In this document: one piece after another, positions 23,663-36,896 of the stretch | How the letters are laid out: the number at the start of each line of letters is the position of its first letter | Numbering within the stretch: the stretch's first letter is position 1 | Assembly (NCBI RefSeq): GCF_051020985.1 | Contig: NC_135003.1 | Location: forward strand, 5,170,001-5,234,000 | Source: Nomia melanderi | Taxonomy: Eukaryota; Arthropoda; Insecta; Hymenoptera; Halictidae | DNA length: 64,000 nucleotides | Direction of reading: 5' to 3' | Notes under the pieces: generated by a model | Seen by the model: the letters and a program-made list of their open reading frames with translations, nothing else | Database searches by the model: none | Told to the model about the DNA's origin: nothing | Program-made: the position numbers and the translations under genes

Positions 23663-26369
23663 TTTTCTTACTTTCAATAATACCGGAAATACTTTAGATA
23701 CTCGAGTTACAGTTAACACTCTGTATACTGTATGATAAAATTGTATGATTTTGATTGGTGTAAAGAAAATAGGTAATTTCAATTGATGGATTCAGTACGA
23801 TTTATGAGACCATGTTGTAGATAGTTAATTATATTTCATATAATTCATAATTACAATTTAAAAAAGAATTTAATTAAATCTTGTAAATTAAATTCTTCCA
23901 TTCGTGTCTTGTGAATTAAATTCGATGAAAGTTGACATACTAACCTCTTACCCCATGGTTTCTCCCACAATTCCGCTCACTAGAACCAAATATTCGTTAA
24001 AAATTTACTAGAAAAATAGAAGAATTTTATCTTCATCCTACATTTAGATTCATTCCAAAGATTAATAATAATTAATAAAAAAAATATAACATTTAATTTC
24101 AACTGAATGTAATGAAATTTACATTTGCAATCTTCTATTCGAGATTCACAGTTGATCAATTCAACATTTTCCTAACAAAAAACATAATCAAAAACCAAAA
24201 CACGCACGAATAAAGTGGAAGGATTAACGAAATAAAGCAAAAGATCTAGTAATAAAGTAACGTCTTTGGAAATCGAGCCAGCACCCGACCGGTAAATCCC
24301 GTGTGTCGAAAGTTCTCTTTTAATCGAAATGTCGGCTGAATCGTGAATCAGTAACAGGTCTCTGTTCCGTAATCGCAGTTAAATCAGGATCGCGGGCCGC
24401 AGGATTCGACGGGGATATCGTTCGGTTGAAAATCACGCGGCCGCCAGGCACAATGAGAAACGATTGCGGGTCGTGGCCACATTCGTCCACTGTTCCGTGT
24501 GCGCTCGCGCTGCTACTCGTTCCGCTCGATTAATCCGACTCCGAGTGTCGTGCTGGCATTTCCGTGTGAAAAAGCACCCTTTTGTGAAGCACGAGAGCGA
24601 GCCGGGACGAAGTACAGCCGCCCGGAGAGAACGATGGGTCTTGACGCGAGGACTCTGTAATCCTCGTATTGTCTCTTCATCGCATCTTCCTCTTGTTCTG
24701 TCCGTGGAACTGGCCTATGCGCACTTACACAACCGCGCCCTAGGAAATCCGTCCCTTTGTTAGCGCCCTGCGAGGTTTGCCGAGATCTCGATGCTCTCGA
24801 CAACACCGTATCACTGGAGATCCGGATCGTTCGAGAACGTTACCATTTGCTGAAGAGCTGTTTGAGCACGATATTAGGAGTCCCCTTCACACGACGCGCT
24901 TAGTACAGTAATACTGGACTGTGTTCCTGCATTTTTTACCTCCAGGATTGTAAATCGATGATGGAAGATCGTAATATGTTCAAATATAGGTGTATGTTTA
25001 TATAACAGGGAATAAGTTGCGTGAAAAATTACCGATAAGTTAATCTTTTGTAAAGAGGCAAAGATTTGTAAGGCAAGGATTTGTTACATATTAAGTCGGT
25101 CTTGAGGCAGTAGTGCTTGGAAGTTAGTAACTGAAATAATAGAAGATTATACTTCGCGATGAAGGAAATATATTTATTATGAGTGGAAAATTGAAAAGTC
25201 ATCGAAGAAAATTATTAATATATATTTTCGGAGTTCCTTGTGAAGAATTTGATTGAGATACGTATAATATTTGAATGAATAACTTCGAGCTATCATTCTT
25301 TTACAATATGTTATAACGCAGCAGGATTTGGAAATGATTTTACAGTATTACACATAAAAGAAGGTATCAAATCCTCTTAAATGTTACTTTTTTTGTAAGT
25401 GTCTTTCTAAATTAGAGTTACATTAATATTTGCATTCAATTTCATTTGCTTACTCGCAAAAATTGATACTTGCAATAAAACATCTTTATTCTAAATATTA
25501 TATTGAAGTATTCAGACACTTACAAATTAAGTCAATCGGTTTAACAATGTAATGAGTTCGTGATATTGACGAAAAAACTTAATTGTTTGAGATGAAGAGA
25601 ATTGAGAAAATTTTATTGCTGTGTACCTTCTGAGCAGCATAATTTCTTGAGGTGTCTACAGCAGTGCATAGAACGTGTTTACAGATTGGGATTTTCTAAA
25701 CAGTAGGGTGTAAGTAAACGCATTCATCATTCAACCAGAGGGATCCAGGAGAGTAGTAAATACAAAAGAGCGGAGTACGGTGAAGAAGATAAGTGCTGGT
25801 CGTCTCTCCGCGGGCCCATTAGAGACACATGCGGTGTTGTCGAACAATGAGCTTGGTCCTTTTTCCTTGTTCTTCAAGGTTGTCAATCTAGTAAGGATGG
25901 AAACATCGGCAATAAAACAAAAAAGACGGAAATAACGGCTATGCCGCGTTGTAATTACTCTTACTCTATTAATCATAATTATTATTTAGCTATTTATTAT
26001 TATTTATTATTTAGCCATTTCATCGGTCTCAGTTTTTAAATTCATTTTTCATTCAAACCGATTTATTTACCGTGAATATGAAATAGTTCGCATATTCTTC
26101 TATTCTAACAACTGTAATGACTCTCAAAATTATTGTCACCCCTAATACTTGACACAGTTTAAATAATTTATATCTTAAAGTATCATATTTATTTAAGAAG
26201 ATAATAGTAATCACATAATAAAACCTTCATTTTATTTGTTTCGACGCCACCAACCTACTCAAAATTACAAAATAAATACTCATAAATAAAGGATACTAAC
26301 AACAATTGTAAAAAATAATTTTTCTCGCATCTGCATTAACCATTCCAATAATTCAAAGTTTCACAAACT
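23663..26369. other. Intronic stretch with two CpG-rich patches
   Basis: AT-rich apart from GC-rich blocks at about 24270-24850 and 25730-25960. A short ATT-rich duplication (TTATTTAGC repeated) lies near 25980-26026. Frames in the GC-rich block overlap on both strands and none resembles a known protein. Confidence 0.35.
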
Positions 26370-28389
26370 TTTAGACGTGCCAGCAATCCCGTGACTATAC
26401 GTTCATCGAGTCACCGTAAAGACGGGGAAAGGCGATTAGCGTAAAAGTTAAGATCACGAGAAGCCAGAGTTTAGAGAGCGGCCGCGGTGAACGTCAGTTA
26501 GCACGCTAAAGATCCCCAACTCCGTCAACGGAAGGCTTTCGTCAAGCAGGTTGCGGCTTCGGGTTGCGGCAAATGCTTGACCATGACCGTCCGTAACCTT
26601 TCCTTCAGCTTCTTCGCGTGCTTCTTCTACCTTATCCTGTAGCGCACAGTCCCAGCGATAAAGAAACTTTCTAGCGTTGAAGTTCGGGCAGTTTCGGAGT
26701 CCAAGTTTAGGAAGTTCGAAAGACGTTGCCAGCTAAGGAGCGTCTGGGGAACGTTTTGGAATGTTGAAGATTACAGTCGATGCTCGATAGTAGGCAACTT
26801 CGGTGTTTGGGGAATTTATCACTGATGATACCTACTGGTAGAGTCTTATAACGGAACATCCAGACGGACTTCAGGTCTTGGGAGCTCGTAACGCTACGAA
26901 TTATCTTGATCTAACGTTCAACCAGCCATTGGATGGACTTTACGCGACGATTAAGGCACGAAATATTCTCACTTCTTTTATCCGTTTACCAATCTGGCCG
27001 AGAAGGGCGTGCATTAAGTCCCTTTACGCCGTTGCGCTGCCCTTTTCCACGGATTTCATCTCCTCGATGCGTGAGAATTAAATGGGAAGTGACTCTTTAA
27101 TCCCCTGGTATTTCGAGACGAAAGTTCTGAATGGTTTCAGACGCGGTTGTCTTTCTAGGAGATGCTGATGCTTAGATAAGAACGATGCAGGCAGGCTGGC
27201 TGCGATTCAGGCGCTTTCGCTTTCCATTCTCTTCGTGGGAGAATGGTAAAGTGTATTGCAGGTGAAGCACGCTCTTTGTGTTATTAGGTTGTCCGGAAAT
27301 AAACTACGGTTTTTACTCGTGACATTTAAAGCTGTGCGCTCGGAACTTTAATTAGAACAGATTTATGTAGTCGAAATGTAATTCGTTACGATTTGTGTGG
27401 TATTCACGATGCTGTACATGCCTTTCTATTCTGTAAGGTTTGAAGTTTTAGAATTAGTAAATTCTTGAAAGGCCACACCCGATTATAATGACTAATGGAA
27501 TCGTTTAAGTCAATACTGCATTGTACTGTTATGATGTTGGGCTATGCTTTGAGAAAATGAACGTAGGAAATGTAAGCGTAACTACTAAACGGTAATGCAA
27601 CGTTTGTGCTTTATCCTTTGTTTTGTAATGAGTCAACTTATCAGTGAATATTTTTAATTTGTTTTCATAAATATAAATGTTATCCAGGTCACATAATATA
27701 GTAGTAGGTTATAAATATATTATACAATGCTATATTTTGTATTGTAGAATTTATAATCTACAAAGCTCCAAAGATACAATAATATTGCGAAAACTGAAAT
27801 TTATACCTAGATAACTTACTAGTAACAAAACAATACGAAATATCATTCTGAAAGTTATTTCTTGTGTTATCTTGTTTGTTATAATTAATGTCTCCTTCAT
27901 TACTCTATTCTTATGTAATAGTAAAGTTTGTTCACAACGGATATTTCATAATGTGCTCACATTTATTTTGTTTTTCAAATGTTTTAATCAGCAGTAGAGT
28001 ATAAATTATTAATTTAAAGGATGTTTTCCACTGCAACTTGCATCCATTATGTTCAAATATTTATATTTATTCAAATAGATCGCATGCATTTAAGAAAATA
28101 TAGAATTTCATGAATTAATTTGCTAATAAAACTAAGCTCAGTATCAAGCAACAAACTGTTCGCTTTATTACAAGTATCATTAAGTTGTAAATGAAATGAA
28201 ACCACCATAAAAATTTACTAACCTTCCTCCATACAGGATCTTGTACAATCAAATATATTTACCATCTAAGTTACATAAAATCACCCTAATTGCTCTTCCA
28301 TAATACACCAATAAAATGGTCATAACTTTTGGATACTTCACAACTTGTTCGTACAAGCATACGTTTAATAATTTCTCATTGATAACATG
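26370..28389. other. Intronic stretch, GC-rich first half
   Basis: GC-richer from about 26380 to 27310, AT-rich afterwards. The 67-codon frame at 26878-27081 has no recognisable domain. No gene is called. Confidence 0.35.
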
Positions 28390-29906
28390 GTTTCAATTGG
28401 CCACCCGTTGTCAACACCTTGTCTTGCATACTTAATGGGTAAATAAACACTTCGATGGTAGTGGTTCAAAGGAGAACATTTATTGAGCGTGCGCCAGCTT
28501 GGCAACATTCGATTAAATAACCACATTCACGACCTTACGCCTAGCCGATGGGATCAGTGGAACCAGTGCTCCCGCATTTAGTACTTAATCTGTTATCGCC
28601 AACGAGAATTCAGAGACCCTCCGAGTGCACTTATTTTTATCGTCGCCGTCCTAAATCGTGGACGGCCGTTTTTATTTTCGGCGGCGAGACAGTTCCATTG
28701 ACGTGCACGGCGCCCCATTTCTTTTGGTGTTCGAGGGTGAACCAGCGTGCTCCCCTTATGGAGTGATTACTTGCGCTTCAAAATGGAGTTGGAGCACTTG
28801 GTTGACAGCGCGAGCGTTCGCGCACGAAAGTGCTGCAGAGAAATTTTTTCCACAAGACATGTGAATATCGCTCTTGGTTCTTCGATTTTTTTTCGAATTT
28901 TATCCGATATTATTTTTCGAATATTATTTTGTAGTAAGTACTTACACGTAGAAATAAATTGAAAATTGTGAATAAACATTTTCTTTCAGATTCTTCGTTC
29001 TAAAATCATTAAATTTCGCAGTTTAGATATATATTTTGTAATTATTTTTTATTTTTATATCGTAGAAACAAGTAGTAATAAAATTAAGTAATCTATTATA
29101 ATAATAAAATTTTGAATTTCAATTATAGTATAGCTAATATCTATTTTATCTAATCTTTCAAAGAATTTTAAATATTCAGATTATCAGAGTAAACAGTGGA
29201 TTCTTACAGATTTATAGAGTACAAATGTTTTTCTCAATTTATCACGCGTAACATTCAATTAAAACACATAGAATCTCACTTTATATTTATTCCCTAAGAA
29301 GTACAGTAAAAGAAAGTAAAAATTTCTTGGATTATTTGTTTCTCTAAATTCTTTCATAGGAGCTCCTGAATCTGCATAAAGTTCTGCAGCCTGGATATCA
29401 GTTTCGAACCCTCTATTCTCATGATCGCTTCCGCGTAGGTGTTTGGTATCACTGGTTAAAACAAAGTCTGAATCGTACATCCGCAATAGTGCGGACTATA
29501 AGCGAATGTGACCATGACGTAGGAACTCGAGACGCTCAAGGTTCGCATTAGAACTATTCGTGCTTAGATCGCGAAAGTTGCGAACTGAATGCAATCCGCA
29601 GATGTCGAGCAGCTGCCACGGCAAATTGCCTTCGTGTCTTGCATTTAATCTGCCATTGGTAGCTTCTCTAGTCGGTACGACGAACGGTGGGGCACAGCTG
29701 GCAGGACTTTCGAATTCGACAATGCCACCACCGTCCCTGGTTATTCCTTCTCCGAGGTTAAAAACGGGCGAATGGGTTTCCGGTTTCACGGTTCCCATCC
29801 GCCTTTATTCTGGTGTTTGACCTAGCACGAAAAATTTTGAGCTATTCTAATAATAATTAGAATCTATGTTACAGCAGAAATAATTTGAAAGCTTCGTTTT
29901 TTAACA
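28390..29906. other. Intronic stretch with two CpG-rich patches
   Basis: CpG-rich patches lie at about 28390-28880 and 29390-29820. Short overlapping frames occur on both strands. A perfect 12-base palindrome GTAAGTACTTAC is at 28934-28945. No gene is supported. Confidence 0.35.
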
Positions 29907-30192
29907 TTAACCCTTAAATGTATAGCGTTGTTCTTTAACAATACATCTTCTGTTTACGTTATTATATTTGGAACTTCATTCTGATTTAATAAAAATTGCG
30001 GTTGCTTCAAAAATACGTATAATAATTCATTTGTTATTTACTTATGTATGCAATCGATTTATTTTTTGATTAAAAAAAAACTTTTTAACTGTGATACGGA
30101 TTTTTTACATTCTTCTATTGCCCTCTGATACCAAAATTAGTCATCTTTTAATATTCTATTTTTCATTCGAAAATCACGTATTTGAGGGTTAA
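29907..30192. mobile_element. piggyBac-like miniature inverted-repeat element
   Basis: The ends are TTAACCCTTAAATG and the inverse of TTAACCCTCAAATA, matching at 12 of the first 13 positions and starting with TTAA then CCC. TTAA target sites followed by CCC are characteristic of the piggyBac superfamily. The 286-base interior is AT-rich with no transposase frame, so it would need an enzyme supplied elsewhere. The superfamily call rests on the ends only. Confidence 0.6.
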
Positions 30193-30703
30193 TTCGATGA
30201 AAAAAGATTTAACTACTTACATCACTATTTACACAACACACTATATAATAACTCAAACCTAAATACATTTTTCTGGTTCCGTACATTATATTCAACAACA
30301 TTAAATCTCTTTTTACTCATAATCGCTGTTTACAGTGTCGATAGAATCAAATCCCGTTCACTCAATAAAGTTCACAATCAAAGAGCAATTTTCAAGAACG
30401 CTGGAGGATATACACCCCAAAAAGTTTCGGATTCAAGTGGTGCTTGTTACAGTAGATACTTACGTATATACGCGTTTCAAGGCGGCTTGGACGATCGAAT
30501 TCGTTCCTTCAGAAGGTCGACGTAACTTCGTTTAATCGCTCGCACCCTCGTCGCGATTTTATCGAAGGATATTTCACCGAGGGGAGGGTTCAGGTTAACG
30601 TCGGCCAGTGGAAAACTTGGGCGCAATAATTTCGAGGATTTCGCCGAGATCGTGATTCCGCCATGGAATTTTTTATAGGAGCACGGTAATTCGAAGCGAT
30701 TAT
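30193..30703. other. Short intronic stretch
   Basis: A moderately GC-rich patch occupies about 30470-30680. No gene is visible. Confidence 0.35.
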
Positions 30704-30896
30704 TTAACACTAGAACTACGTAATAGTCAAAATAACTAGTTTCGATTTTTTTGTTTTGCAATTATTGATAACTTAAGAGCATAGGACATATGAAATAATT
30801 TTCAAAATAGTTTCATTTGAATACTATAATGAATGTCTGAAGAAACCGAAAATAATTTATTGCTACAATTTTTATAAAAATTACATATAAATCGGA
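30704..30896 (+). mobile_element. Truncated element, TTAACACTAAAACTACC family
   Basis: It begins TTAACACTAGAACTACG, a one-end match to the family, and continues for about 190 AT-rich bases to the next copy without its own right end. Confidence 0.4.
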
Positions 30897-31053
30897 TTAA
30901 CACTGAAACTACCGAGCAATCAGAGCGACTTATTTCCAACTTTTTATCAAAATTAGAACAATACGTTTCTTGAAATTCGAAGTCTTTATAATTTAAATAC
31001 TTGCAAAATAAAAATTCTGAGATAGGTCAATTTGACTCGTCCGGTAGTTTTAG
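30897..31053 (+). mobile_element. Short element, TTAACACTAAAACTACC family
   Basis: The left end is TTAACACTGAAACTACCG. The right end, CGTCCGGTAGTTTTAGAG, is its inverse up to a degenerate last few bases. At about 157 bases it is shorter than the copies at 19031 and 31541 and has no coding capacity. Confidence 0.65.
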
Positions 31054-31540
31054 AGAAGGAGAAACGGGGAAATGAAAAAGGGAGAGAAAAGAAGAAGAGA
31101 TACCGGCGAGAGATCGCGAGGCCTCGTGTTTTCGGCGCATTTATTTTCAGATTCCTCGGGGCGCAGCTGTATAATGCGGGCCGATGTTGCGTTAGGTCCG
31201 CGTTGCTATTGTCCGGCGGATTGCTTCGTAAAATCTAATATCTTGTATGCGGATTAGACGGGTTTACGGACTCGTAACAAAAGTAACAGCCTCGGGGCGC
31301 GGCAGAAATCATTCTACTCCAGCCGAGTCAAAGGAAAACCGAAGTGAGATGGTGTCTAATTACAGGGTTTCTTTATTAACGTCGTTGTGCATGGAATAAA
31401 GATAATTATTCTTTGTGTCTTTGAGGTACTCTATTATATTGTTCTTCTTTTATTGTATTATTCTTATTCATTAAGTATCTATTAAGCATAAAAGAAAATT
31501 TCAAGCATACGATCAGTGAGTGTAAATAATCAATAGAATA
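31054..31540. other. Short spacer with CpG-rich patch
   Basis: GC-rich from about 31060 to 31370. The two overlapping frames of about 60 codons carry no recognisable domain. Confidence 0.35.
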
Positions 31541-31766
31541 TTAACACTAAAACTACCAAGCAGTCGATTTAACTTGATTTAATTTTCCCGTAGAAACTCT
31601 CAGAATGCATCTATTGTAATTTCGAATCATTCGTTATTCAGTCTGTCCATTACTGAATCAATTTTCTTAATAACTTCCCAGAGAAGCGTTCATTACCTTT
31701 TCAATAATTATGAAAAAAGATTTCAGGAATCGGCCATTTTAACCCATTTAATAGGTTTAATGTTAA
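31541..31766 (+). mobile_element. Short element, TTAACACTAAAACTACC family
   Basis: The left end is TTAACACTAAAACTACC. The right end, ATAGGTTTAATGTTAA, is a worn inverse. The 226-base body aligns with 19031-19266 in the same orientation. TTAA bounds both ends. Confidence 0.7.
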
Positions 31767-34659
31767 AAAGCGTTTGACAACTGTTTTTATACAAATTAAT
31801 TGTAAATGTTCTATTATTTTAAGAAAAATTAGAAAGCTTCTTTTGTTTAAGGGTTTCTTTAAAATTCATATTTATAGAAGAATGATTTGGAATTTTTTGA
31901 AAGAATTTTTATCAAACTCATATGCCGCGGATAATATTAGAACATACGAACAATATTTTCGTTATGAATGCAGATTCTTCTTTAAGCTTTCTACAGTTTT
32001 TACAGTTCCCGGTTATTTTATTCAAATAATTTCAGCAGAGTATAATCATGGGATCAATTAACGTTAAGTAATCACATAAAACTTCATAAATACATTATAA
32101 GGTAACAGTAGTAAAAGAATGATTACAGTATCGCATCGACACAAAATAACAATTATCAAAAATAAAACATTCTATTCGCATTTCGAAGCTAATCAATCAC
32201 CAGCAATAACGTTAAAATTACAGCATCAAAGATATCAATAGATCACGTGATGATCCGATTGACCGATCGTTCGACGCTATAATTTTTTAAAGGGTGCGTA
32301 TCCAGGGGGTTGAAGTCCGCATCAAAGGTTATATTAAATTAACCGTTATCTCGCCAGGGAAACTACGCACTGCGTCGAGTCAAAGTTTTAATCGAGCATC
32401 ACCGAGACATTGCATCGGACGAAGCCACCCCTTCACAACAGCCCTCGAAACGCATTTAGAATTAGCGATTAATCTGCTTTGCAGGAACGGGGCATCGATA
32501 ACGGTCATTATCTGGGCCGGGCAGGCAGCGCGGCGCGGCGCAAATTTATTTTCGGCTAGTAGACACACGCGTCGGAAGTGGCGCACGCGGGGAAACAAAA
32601 CCACGGTAGTGGCGCGAACATGTGGGGGCGACGACGTGGACAAAAGGAGTTGCGTGCACCGGCAATATATGCAAAGGCACGCGCCACGCCGGCGCGCATA
32701 CAATTTACCAAATTTCCGGAAGCGACGCGTTAACCTTGCGGACGGGCCATGCATATTATTAAGCTTGCCCATCGGTGCAACGCTTTAGGCCGCCATCGCG
32801 CAATCCACACGCACCAGCCCTCCCGATTCGTTCCGGCGTTCCGCTTCCGAAAAACGTTCAGACGCGCCGGAAAGATCGCCGTGCTTCGATAAACTGCTTT
32901 AACCCTGTCCAGCCGGCTGTTGATTAGTCAGGCGCAGCAACTTCTGCTTGTTCTTTGTTTCATTTTTTTTAATAAATACTTTAACTTCATGGTTATATCA
33001 GGTTGGTAACTAATTGTACGTTTATGGTTTTGAACTTTTTTTAATCGTTTGTTGTGTGAGTTTGTTTGTTTTTTAGTTTGTGTAACTAATTTTACTATCT
33101 GTCATTTGGAAGAAATATTGATTCAACTTTTTTCTTCCATTTCTTTGGACCTATAAGGTTTAGAAGAAGGTATTACTGCTGTTGTTGTTGTTGAATGTTT
33201 ATTAATGTGTTTGTAACAATTTGGAGGGACAATATTTAAAAATCATGTGTTATACATAGTAATATAAATAATAAATAGTAATGGTAATAAAATAGACAAG
33301 TCTAAAAAGTTATAAATAGAATTTTTTGAAAAATCATAGTTGGTACAAGTGTATATCTTATAATGTATTTTTTAATAAGTTTTTTTATAAACGTCAATGC
33401 AAAAGTATATTTTGTTCAGTTTTACCAGATTATTTATAACTGAGTAAGTAAACAGATTAAATTACAAAAAGCAAAAGTTTTTTTAAATTTCTTTTTATAT
33501 GCACTTTGTAGTATGTTTATGAATACGTAGTGTTGAATTTTTTAAACATATCCTACCAAATTGTAGCGCAACAAGTGTCGTGAATCAAGTGTCTACATCA
33601 CTGAGTCCAAAAGTTTTAAATATGTTAAGTGCCTCGCCTTATTTAGTCTAGAGTATTTTTAATCTAATAGGTAGAGTCGGTTGTACGTAAGTAACGCTAG
33701 AGAGTTTACTTGATTGTATGGGAAAATATATACTTGTTTGTATAGGCTGTGACGGTATACATTTTGGAGAAGGTGCTTGGGGAAACACGAAAAAATAAGC
33801 AAACGACTCGAGGAATCTGAATAGTCTTTTACAATTTTACATAATTAGAACTGTAAATAGGATTATAAAATATCATCTTCTTTCCTTTTATTTAAGTAAC
33901 TTTAACATGATGTAAGATCATCTCAATTTAAAAGATGAATACTTATCTGCAGAGTTTAAAGATGAGAACACACAAGACACGAATAAAATATTTATAATAT
34001 AATTATACACCATAGTCTATTGAGTACGTTCACCTTGAATTTTTTAATAAATCAGAACTTAAAGTTTATAATAAAATCACCTAAGCGAAAAGTTTATTTT
34101 TAGAATTGCAACATTTATCATTTGTATTCTAAATATTAATTGCCGTAAATTAATGAAAATAAATTAAGGTTTCAAACGAATGCACAAGAATTCACTAACT
34201 GTTCCTTGATTATACAATTACATATCTACTTAACGATGCAATTCATAACTATCGTACCATGATTGCACTATTCGAAGAAATGTTTCACTCGGATAATGCA
34301 TAAAATATAAGAAAAATTACTGAAATTTCATTCGAATAAACTCGTGTTCAGTGCTAATGAATAATGAATTGAATGAGCGAAGAGAAATTCAGACAAACGG
34401 TTGGAATAATCTTTTGCGCATAGCGAATATTTATTATCTCGATTTATTATCCCGATGAATTATTCTCCTAACAAGCGTTCATTCGACTAATTGCCTCAGA
34501 CAAACATTTATTCGAAACAGTTCAAATAACGCTCAACATTGCGTGATCGTTAAATACGAATACTAATCGCGCTTGAAAGCAGATTACGAAAGATTTAATC
34601 TCCGTTTAGCGCTAGACAACTACCATAAAGAGACGTAATGTACAGATGGTCACCAACTT
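31767..34659. other. Intronic stretch with large CpG-rich patch
   Basis: AT-rich except for a GC- and CpG-rich block at about 32230-32960. That block has long overlapping frames on both strands (up to 164 codons on +, 130 on -), which is what GC-rich non-coding DNA gives. The + frame starts at GTG. No domain was recognised. 32961-34600 holds nothing I can name. Confidence 0.35.
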
Positions 34660-34686
34660 TTAACCCTTGGTTTATCCAGGGGTTAA
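34660..34686. repeat. 27-base TTAA-bounded palindrome
   Basis: Arms TTAACCCTTGG and CCAGGGGTTAA (10 of 11 paired) flank a 5-base centre. The ends match those of the TTAACCC elements in this window. It may be a solo terminus pair or a deletion remnant of such an element. Confidence 0.5.
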
Positions 34687-36896
34687 AATAACGCCTAACC
34701 AAGACCTCCCATAAACAATATAGTTTATGTACAGCGCGCAGTACCATTCGCATTGAATCACTGATCATTTCCCCATTAAATTCTCGCGCATTGTTTCGTT
34801 CCTGAAAACATTCACCCCCTTCAGGAAAACAGACAATTATCGAGCCTTTGTGTCCAGCATCCGGCGCATCGAGCTCCGAAATATTATCTCTTGCGAGTCA
34901 GTAAAATATTGACACGAATTAAGCATTTCGAAAGGGGAGGGAAACTCGGAGGTTGCGTGGGCGAAGGTCGACGCAAACAGAGGAACTCGGATCAGTACAA
35001 TAAGTTATAACAAATGGTTACCTCGGTCGTTTTCTCGGTTTCCCTTTCTGTTTCTTTCGTGAAAGGGTGTAAGAAGAGGGAGCGAGACGCAGTGAAGGGG
35101 GTGACCAGGGCGAAAGAGGGGCAGACGACGGTGCCACGCCTCGGCATATAAAAATATCGGGTGACTGTAGGCGTTTAAATAAGCTTCCAGCCGCGTCTAT
35201 GCGAGTCCGCCGAAATGAGAAGAGAAAAAGGAGCGACGCTTGTCCCCACGTGGAATGAGAAATGACCCGTGAGAGAATATATAGGGTTTTATGACTCCAG
35301 TAAGGCCCGCCGCGAGACGGCCGGCCGAAACCGACCGAAATAAATGGCTACCTGCAATAATATTATTAGTGGCTTCCTCGGGGCCGAAGGCTGACGGTTT
35401 ATGCGGTTCGTAAACGTACGGAGGATAGATCCGATTTTTTACCCTTTGCGAGGCGGAATTTCGGGGGGCGAAGCAAGCAATTCTTTTTATTCGACGTTGT
35501 TAAACGGGAGTAAGAAAGATTAATCAATTGATTAACCGGATTTTATGTTGGACAAATTATTTTATTACTTATTTCATTTGTAGATTTTCAGTCTTGAATT
35601 ATGGCTAAGGTTATTATTAGCAGTAATTTGATACCTTTATTGAAATGTTAGAATTTTTAGTTAAAATTTGGTTATAATTAGTAATATTAGCGTTAATTTG
35701 AAAAATAGAAGTTTTTGTTTGAAATTGTTTGAAATTAGCAGGATTGGGTGGAACCTTGTATGTACTTCAAAGATGCAATAATTTGAAATGTTTATTGCAT
35801 CGCTGATATTTGAAAAGAAACTACATATATAGATAAAATATATTTAATTTTATTAAAGTAGGTGTAATTAATAATTGTAACACAAAATATCCTCTTGTGA
35901 TAGAATGAAGTAGAGAAAAGAAGAAACAGTAAAAAATTACGTTCAACTCAAAATAGTCAGAATCCATGAGTGATACATATATAAGATGACCATGACATCC
36001 ATTACAAGTATCATTGCTATGCGCAGGGCATAAAAGTTTCTCGTAACGTTTACAAGCACATTTTAAAACGTGAGACGTTTTTAAAGCACAGCAAGTGAAA
36101 TATCTTTTTGTTCCTTGTCAGTGCATCTGTATCTGAGTCATTTTTATTATTTTTTGTATGACATGAAGGATTTCGTATATAAGACGTTTTTGAGCTTTTG
36201 TTATGTTTAAAATTGAATAAAAGAAATATTGAAAATATTATAACTTGAAAAGAAAACTGGGTTATAATCCATTTCATTCAATATTCTTAATTCCTAAATT
36301 CTGTTATAAGAAAATAGGTTGATGCTATCATTGTCACGTTTATAAAGCAGTAAGTGTATGATAACATTATCACTACTGATAATCCAAATGAATACTTACA
36401 AAATGAAGCTTACATTTCCTAATATGACTAAAACACGCACATAATAACTTCACGTTCGACAAAATTTCACTTGAATAGTATTTGCGAGATAAGTATCTTA
36501 AAAACCGAAAGAGCTTACAAGATCATTCAAATACAAAGTTTTTTACATACATTATATAATATTATATGATATTATAAATAATTCTGTTCTACAATTTTTT
36601 CGAAACAAGTTACAGAAAATTAATCACGTAAGAAAAGTATGTTAACTTGGATTGTTTAAAAAATTTCTTGCACAAAATTAATACAAAAGCAAACAGAGCT
36701 TGATTAATATATCTGTATACATTTTTTTACATATGAAATACAATAAAAAAATGGACATAACCCAATAACGTTCAAAATATCAAAACAGAAAAATGACATT
36801 TGACATTAATATTTATCATACTTGGAAAATATTCACCACGGTTCAAACATGACCTGTCTTAACCCTTTCGTCAATTCAAACGTTCTGTCCCGTGAC
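34687..36896. other. Intronic stretch with CpG-rich patch
   Basis: GC-rich to about 35520, with TATAAAA near 35146 and several homeodomain-like TTTATGAC/TTTATGCG words. AT-rich afterwards. No frame is credible. A second TTAACCCTTTCGTC end sits at 36859, 38 bases outside the element that follows. Confidence 0.35.

Noticed and set aside
29455..29485. CCGCAATAGTGCGG small palindrome resembling the inner element end
   Set aside because: Only 14 bases are involved and there is no further similarity to the element on either side.
32294..32788. 164-codon + strand frame with a 130-codon antisense frame
   Set aside because: A GTG start and long frames on both strands are usual for GC-rich non-coding DNA, and no motif is recognised.
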